In this document: one piece after another, positions 60,963-64,000 of the stretch
Layout: each line of letters opens with the position of its first letter
How positions within the stretch are numbered: the first letter of the stretch is position 1
Source of the DNA: Geobacter sp. DSM 9736
GTDB lineage: Bacteria; Desulfobacterota; Desulfuromonadia; Geobacterales; Geobacteraceae
Direction of reading: 5' to 3'
Assembly: GCF_900187405.1 (NCBI RefSeq)
Contig: NZ_LT896716.1
Location: 3,472,753 to 3,536,752, forward strand
DNA length: 64,000 nucleotides
Notes under the pieces: model-generated
Databases searched by the model: none
Told to the model about the DNA's origin: nothing
The model's input: the letters and a program-made list of their open reading frames with translations, nothing else
Program-made: the position numbers and the translations under genes

Positions 60963-61313
60963 CTACCCCTCGACCAGAGCGAACTGGTTGCCGTCCGGGT
61001 CCTTTACCACCGCCATTTTCCCCCATGGTGTCTTTTCGAGAGGTTCGGCGAACTCCACTCCTGCTTCCGAGAGGCGGCGGCAGTATTCGTCGATATCCTT
61101 CACGGTTAGGGTAATTCCGGTATGCCTTCCGACGAGCGGCATCGCCGCCTCGTGCATTGCCATGGCTATGCCGAGAGTCGTGGGGCCGGGGAAGAACTCC
61201 ATGATGGCCATCGATTCCTGGACGAGGGGCAGTTGAAGAACTTCTTTGTAGAAGTGTTTGGCGGCTTCGAAATCCTTAACGAAGACCACGATGTTTTTCA
61301 TCTTGTCGATCAT
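60963..61313 (-). CDS. VOC-superfamily protein (glyoxalase-like)
   Basis: A 116-residue protein of the vicinal-oxygen-chelate (glyoxalase/bleomycin resistance) superfamily. The characteristic FVKDFEAAKHFYKEVLQLPLV and MAVVKDPDGNQFALVE segments are present. Members bind a metal and act on many substrates, so no reaction can be assigned. The ATG at 61311-61313 has GGAG five bases before it, in preference to a start 11 codons upstream. It heads the WbuC/SH3 group. Confidence 0.88.
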   Translation of the reverse strand: MIDKMKNIVVFVKDFEAAKHFYKEVLQLPLVQESMAIMEFFPGPTTLGIAMAMHEAAMPLVGRHTGITLTVKDIDEYCRRLSEAGVEFAEPLEKTPWGKMAVVKDPDGNQFALVEG

Positions 61314-61437
61314 AGAGGCTCCAAAATTTTTCTCGAAGTTTTCCATTCATAGCAGACGGGGCATGGCGTGACAAGGGGTTTTTGCCTTTCCGGGGTGACG
61401 GTTGATCTGACGTAATGAGCCTTTTTTTAGATCCCGC

Positions 61438-61466
61438 TTGTCCGGTGGTGTCGCGTCAATTACAAT
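61438..61466 (+). promoter_or_regulatory. Sigma-70 promoter of the thiolase-like gene
   Basis: TTGTCC at 61438-61443, a 17-base spacer and TACAAT at 61461-61466, 26 bases before the ATG. Confidence 0.6.
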
Positions 61467-61492
61467 AGGGGCAGCAAGCGAGGGAGGATTTC

Positions 61493-63184
61493 ATGAACAG
61501 CAGATTTGAGTCCAGGAAGGTTTATGTAGCCGCGTCCTTTATGGTCCCCGTCGGACGGTACAACGGAAAGGAGCGTGAGGCGCTCTCGTTTCTGGATCTG
61601 GCGGAAAAAACCGGCGAGATATTCAAGGAGAGTCCAATTCGGCAGCGTGAGATAGAGGCCGTTGTGGTGGGAAGCCAGAACCCTTCCGCCTTCTCGGGTG
61701 TTGATAACCTTGCCGCCAAGGTGGCCGGCATTCTGGGGCTCTCCGGTGCACGCTCCGTCCTGATCGATACAGCTTCCTCGTCGGGGGCGTCGGCATTCGA
61801 AAATGCCTATCTTGAGGTGGCATCGGGGCGAAGCGAGCATGTCCTGGCCATAGGCGTCCAGAAGATGAGTGATGTCTCTACGACGGACGCGACCAGGATC
61901 GTAGCCGGGGTCATCGACCGGGACGAAGCCGAATTCGGCCTCACGATGCCAGCCTGCGGTGCTCTTGTCGCACGGTCGCTCATGGAGCGGCTCAATCTCT
62001 CAATGGAGGAGTGGACGGCTTTTTCTTCCCTGCTTACACAGCGCGCCCAGCGATTCGCCTCCAGGAACCCGTACGCTCACCTCCGCTTCGAGCTTCCGGT
62101 GGAGGAGTATTACCGGCAGATCGTAAACGGCAAGAACTACCGGTACTGGTGGCCGCTGCGCTACCACGATTTCTGCCCCATGTCCGACGGCGTCGCAGCG
62201 GTCATCCTTACCGCAGAACCGCAGGACGTTATGGTCACCGGAATCGGAAGCGCAACCGACATCCCGACCATCGCCGACCGCAACTACTTTCACTCCTTTC
62301 CCGCAACGGTTGCAGCCGCAGAGGCCGCATACGGCATGGCGGGAGTTAAGGATATCAGGTCCTTCGCGGGAAAAATGCACATCAATATGCATGACCCCTT
62401 CAACGGCTTCGGCCCGATCAACATGGTCGACCTCGGAATCGTTTCCCAGGGGCGGCTCCTCGATGCGCTTCTCGATGACGAGCTTACCGGTGAAAATGGT
62501 ATGTTCCCCACCAATCTGACTGGTGGGCTCAAAGGGCGCGGGCATCCTCTCGGTGCCACGGGAATGATCCAGGTGGTGGAGAACCATCGGATGATAGCCG
62601 ACGGAAAGTTCAGAGCAGGACTCTCCCACTCCATAGGCGGGCCCATCAACAACAACATCGTGATTCTACTGGAGCAGACCGGGCACTATGAACGGCGCAG
62701 CCACGAGCCGTACAAGCCGTGGGGCCTCCCTTCGCTGGGGAAGCTGAAGCCGAAGGATGTAACGGTGGAGCGGCTGCTTTCGGAAAGCGGTGCCGTTGAG
62801 GGGACATTCGTATCCGCCACGACCCGCTTCGACTACAAGAGCGGCGAACCTGAAAGCGTCGTCGTCATCGTCTCCTGCCGGGCTGCTAACGGCAAGAGCC
62901 ATCGCTTTCTTTTCGGCATTCCCGGCGAGAACTACGAGCAGGTGCGCCACCTTGCCGCTGGCGACAGAATCAGCCTGGAACGCATCAACAATGAAATACT
63001 TCTTAACCGCATGCCTGTCCGGCGCTTCTACCAGAAAACCATCGCGGGAGTCGTTGAAATGGCCGGCACCGGATGGAAACGACTCACCGGGAAGGGTGGG
63101 GGCAGGTCCGAGACCGGCGATGAATCCCCCTCCGGTACGTCCTGGAAAATACCTGGTAAAATATTTACAAAAACAGGCAAATGA
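61493..63184 (+). CDS. Thiolase-fold protein lacking the catalytic Cys, with C-terminal OB-like domain
   Basis: A 563-residue protein. Residues 1-400 have the thiolase fold: GGLKGRGHPLGATG keeps the conserved His loop. The nucleophile position of thiolases, usually Cys in C-x-S-G, reads SSSG (Ser95 to Gly98), so the enzyme lacks the acyl-Cys. SCP2-type thiolase relatives often carry such changes. From about 420 an additional beta-rich region with FDYKSGEPES may be a DUF35/OB-like domain. GAGGGAGG lies just upstream of the ATG. It is followed by a terminator and gcvT. Not a standard thiolase; substrate unknown. Confidence 0.8.
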   Translation: MNSRFESRKVYVAASFMVPVGRYNGKEREALSFLDLAEKTGEIFKESPIRQREIEAVVVGSQNPSAFSGVDNLAAKVAGILGLSGARSVLIDTASSSGASAFENAYLEVASGRSEHVLAIGVQKMSDVSTTDATRIVAGVIDRDEAEFGLTMPACGALVARSLMERLNLSMEEWTAFSSLLTQRAQRFASRNPYAHLRFELPVEEYYRQIVNGKNYRYWWPLRYHDFCPMSDGVAAVILTAEPQDVMVTGIGSATDIPTIADRNYFHSFPATVAAAEAAYGMAGVKDIRSFAGKMHINMHDPFNGFGPINMVDLGIVSQGRLLDALLDDELTGENGMFPTNLTGGLKGRGHPLGATGMIQVVENHRMIADGKFRAGLSHSIGGPINNNIVILLEQTGHYERRSHEPYKPWGLPSLGKLKPKDVTVERLLSESGAVEGTFVSATTRFDYKSGEPESVVVIVSCRAANGKSHRFLFGIPGENYEQVRHLAAGDRISLERINNEILLNRMPVRRFYQKTIAGVVEMAGTGWKRLTGKGGGRSETGDESPSGTSWKIPGKIFTKTGK

Positions 63185-63204
63185 TCTACATTGTTGCCTC
63201 CTCG

Positions 63205-63250
63205 GCAGGGGGTGAGAAAAGACTTCTCATTCCCTGCTGAACGTTTTTTT
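63205..63250 (+). terminator. Intrinsic terminator before gcvT
   Basis: GCAGGGGGTGAGAA pairs with TTCTCATTCCCTGC (two G-U pairs) over a five-base loop, followed by TGAACGTTTTTTT. It ends 16 bases before the gcvT start and could also act as a leader attenuator. Confidence 0.7.
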
Positions 63251-63266
63251 ACCGGAGGCCACCATT

Positions 63267-64000
63267 ATGGAACTCAAAAGCACGCCCCTCCTTGTCCGGC
63301 ATCAGAACCTGAACGCACTGATGGCCCCCTTCGGCGGCTGGAACATGCCGATCCAGTATGAAGGGATCATCGCCGAGCACCGGTGGTGCCGGGAAAAGGC
63401 TTCGCTTTTCGACATCTGCCACATGGGAGAGTTCCTGCTGCGGGGAGATCTGGAGGCCTCGGGCATAGAGCAGGTATTCACATTCTCCGTCAAGTCAATT
63501 CCCGTCGGCCGTTCCCGCTACGGTTTCCTCCTCAACGAAAAGGGAGGGATCATTGACGACCTCATCGTATTCCGCCTCGCTGAGGATGAGGCGATGGTAG
63601 TCGTCAACGCGGCCACCATCGAAAACGACTTCGCCGTTATCCGCTCGCGGCTTAAACCAGGCGCTGATTTCATCGACATTTCCGCAGTTACCGGAAAACT
63701 TGATCTTCAAGGCCCGCTTTCCCGGGAGGTGATGGTTGCTCATTTCGGGGAGGAGATATTACGCATCCCTTATTTCAAGTTCATACGGACGAATGTTCTC
63801 GGTGCGGACGCTATCATAAGCCGCACCGGCTATACCGGCGAACTTGGTTACGAAATATTTCTTCCTGCGGAAAAGGTTGAGGAGTTGTGGAGCCTTCTTC
63901 TTTCCGACGAGCGGGTGAAGCCCGCGGGGCTCGGCGCACGGGACGTGCTGCGTCTTGAGGTGGGCTACAGCCTCTATGGAAGCGATATAGACGAAACGAC
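63267..64000 (+). CDS. gcvT: Glycine cleavage T-protein (aminomethyltransferase), 5' part
   Basis: The window ends inside this gene; about 244 residues are present of about 360 expected. It transfers the aminomethyl group of the H-protein to tetrahydrofolate in the glycine cleavage system. Diagnostic segments: APFGGWNMPIQYEGIIAEH, SLFDICHMGEF, GFLLNEKGGIIDDLIVFRL and SRTGYTGELGYEIFLP. CGGAGG sits eight bases before the ATG. No glycine riboswitch is visible in its leader, but an intrinsic terminator is. Confidence 0.95.
   Translation, partial: MELKSTPLLVRHQNLNALMAPFGGWNMPIQYEGIIAEHRWCREKASLFDICHMGEFLLRGDLEASGIEQVFTFSVKSIPVGRSRYGFLLNEKGGIIDDLIVFRLAEDEAMVVVNAATIENDFAVIRSRLKPGADFIDISAVTGKLDLQGPLSREVMVAHFGEEILRIPYFKFIRTNVLGADAIISRTGYTGELGYEIFLPAEKVEELWSLLLSDERVKPAGLGARDVLRLEVGYSLYGSDIDET

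Noticed and set aside
63185-63266. Glycine riboswitch before gcvT
   Set aside because: The leader is only about 80 bases and holds an intrinsic terminator; no aptamer motifs are seen.
1-64000. tRNA or rRNA genes
   Set aside because: None recognised on either strand by eye; a covariance scan would be needed to exclude short ones.
1-64000. Insertion sequences, prophage or integrase genes
   Set aside because: No transposase, integrase or phage structural gene among the recognisable reading frames; the AT-rich segment lacks flanking repeats that I can see.

Overview
The window looks like chromosomal DNA of a member of the Geobacteraceae (Geobacter or a close relative). The evidence is gene content: an ImcH-type seven-haem NapC/NirT cytochrome, a tetrahaem cytochrome/Fe-S/NrfD quinol-oxidising module, a cytochrome with about 33 haem motifs mixing CX2CH and CX4CH, many cyclic-di-GMP and two-component proteins, and a GlgA/GalT/GH57/sugar-nucleotidyltransferase block beside imcH. 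The order imcH-glgA-galT-GH57-nucleotidyltransferase matches my recollection of the Geobacter sulfurreducens imcH neighbourhood; this was not checked against a database. Most genes are GC-rich with good Shine-Dalgarno sites. About 53.2-58.2 kb is visibly AT-richer.

Layout. 0-2.2 kb: an exported coiled-coil protein, a DUF815-type ATPase and a Lys/Ala-rich exported small protein. 2.2-6.5 kb: a membrane electron-transfer operon (minus strand), divergent from imcH (plus strand), which has a clear sigma-70 promoter. 6.5-16.2 kb: a minus-strand carbohydrate cluster (histidine kinase, receiver, nucleotidyltransferase with degenerate phosphomutase domain, GH57, GalT, GlgA, 49-residue acidic protein). 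16.5-18.6 kb: a receiver-PAS-GGDEF-EAL protein. 19.0-31.5 kb: the giant multihaem cytochrome, a 2,091-residue beta-propeller/FN3 protein, an overlooked 20-codon ORF with a near-perfect ribosome-binding site, and a HemN/HemW-like radical SAM enzyme. 31.5-36.6 kb: an EamA transporter, a methyltransferase that carries a signal peptide, and two histidine-kinase genes. 36.7-40.5 kb: tatA, uvrB, a LUD protein and two families of long palindromic repeats. 40.5-53.2 kb: mostly housekeeping genes (homocysteine methyltransferase/MTHFR, DedA, transaldolase, folK, putA, archease-rtcB, YjbQ, FadL-type porin). 53.3-58.1 kb: the AT-richer segment with a methyltransferase, an HD-GYP protein and a PilZ-like protein. 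58.3-64 kb: an aminotransferase behind a structured leader and terminator, an SH3 protein, a WbuC cupin, a VOC protein, a thiolase-like protein and the 5' part of gcvT.

How the parts fit: the window combines inner-membrane quinol oxidation (NrfD module and ImcH) with a probable outer-surface electron carrier (giant cytochrome and propeller/FN3 partner), glycogen metabolism under a two-component pair, and several cyclic-di-GMP proteins. The best candidate for an undescribed system is the 20-residue peptide ORF with its radical SAM neighbour at 29,990-31,500. Others are the structured leader at about 59,657-59,775, the exported methyltransferase at 32,404-33,234 and the palindromic array at 39,840-40,494. 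All family calls were made by reading motifs; no searches were run.
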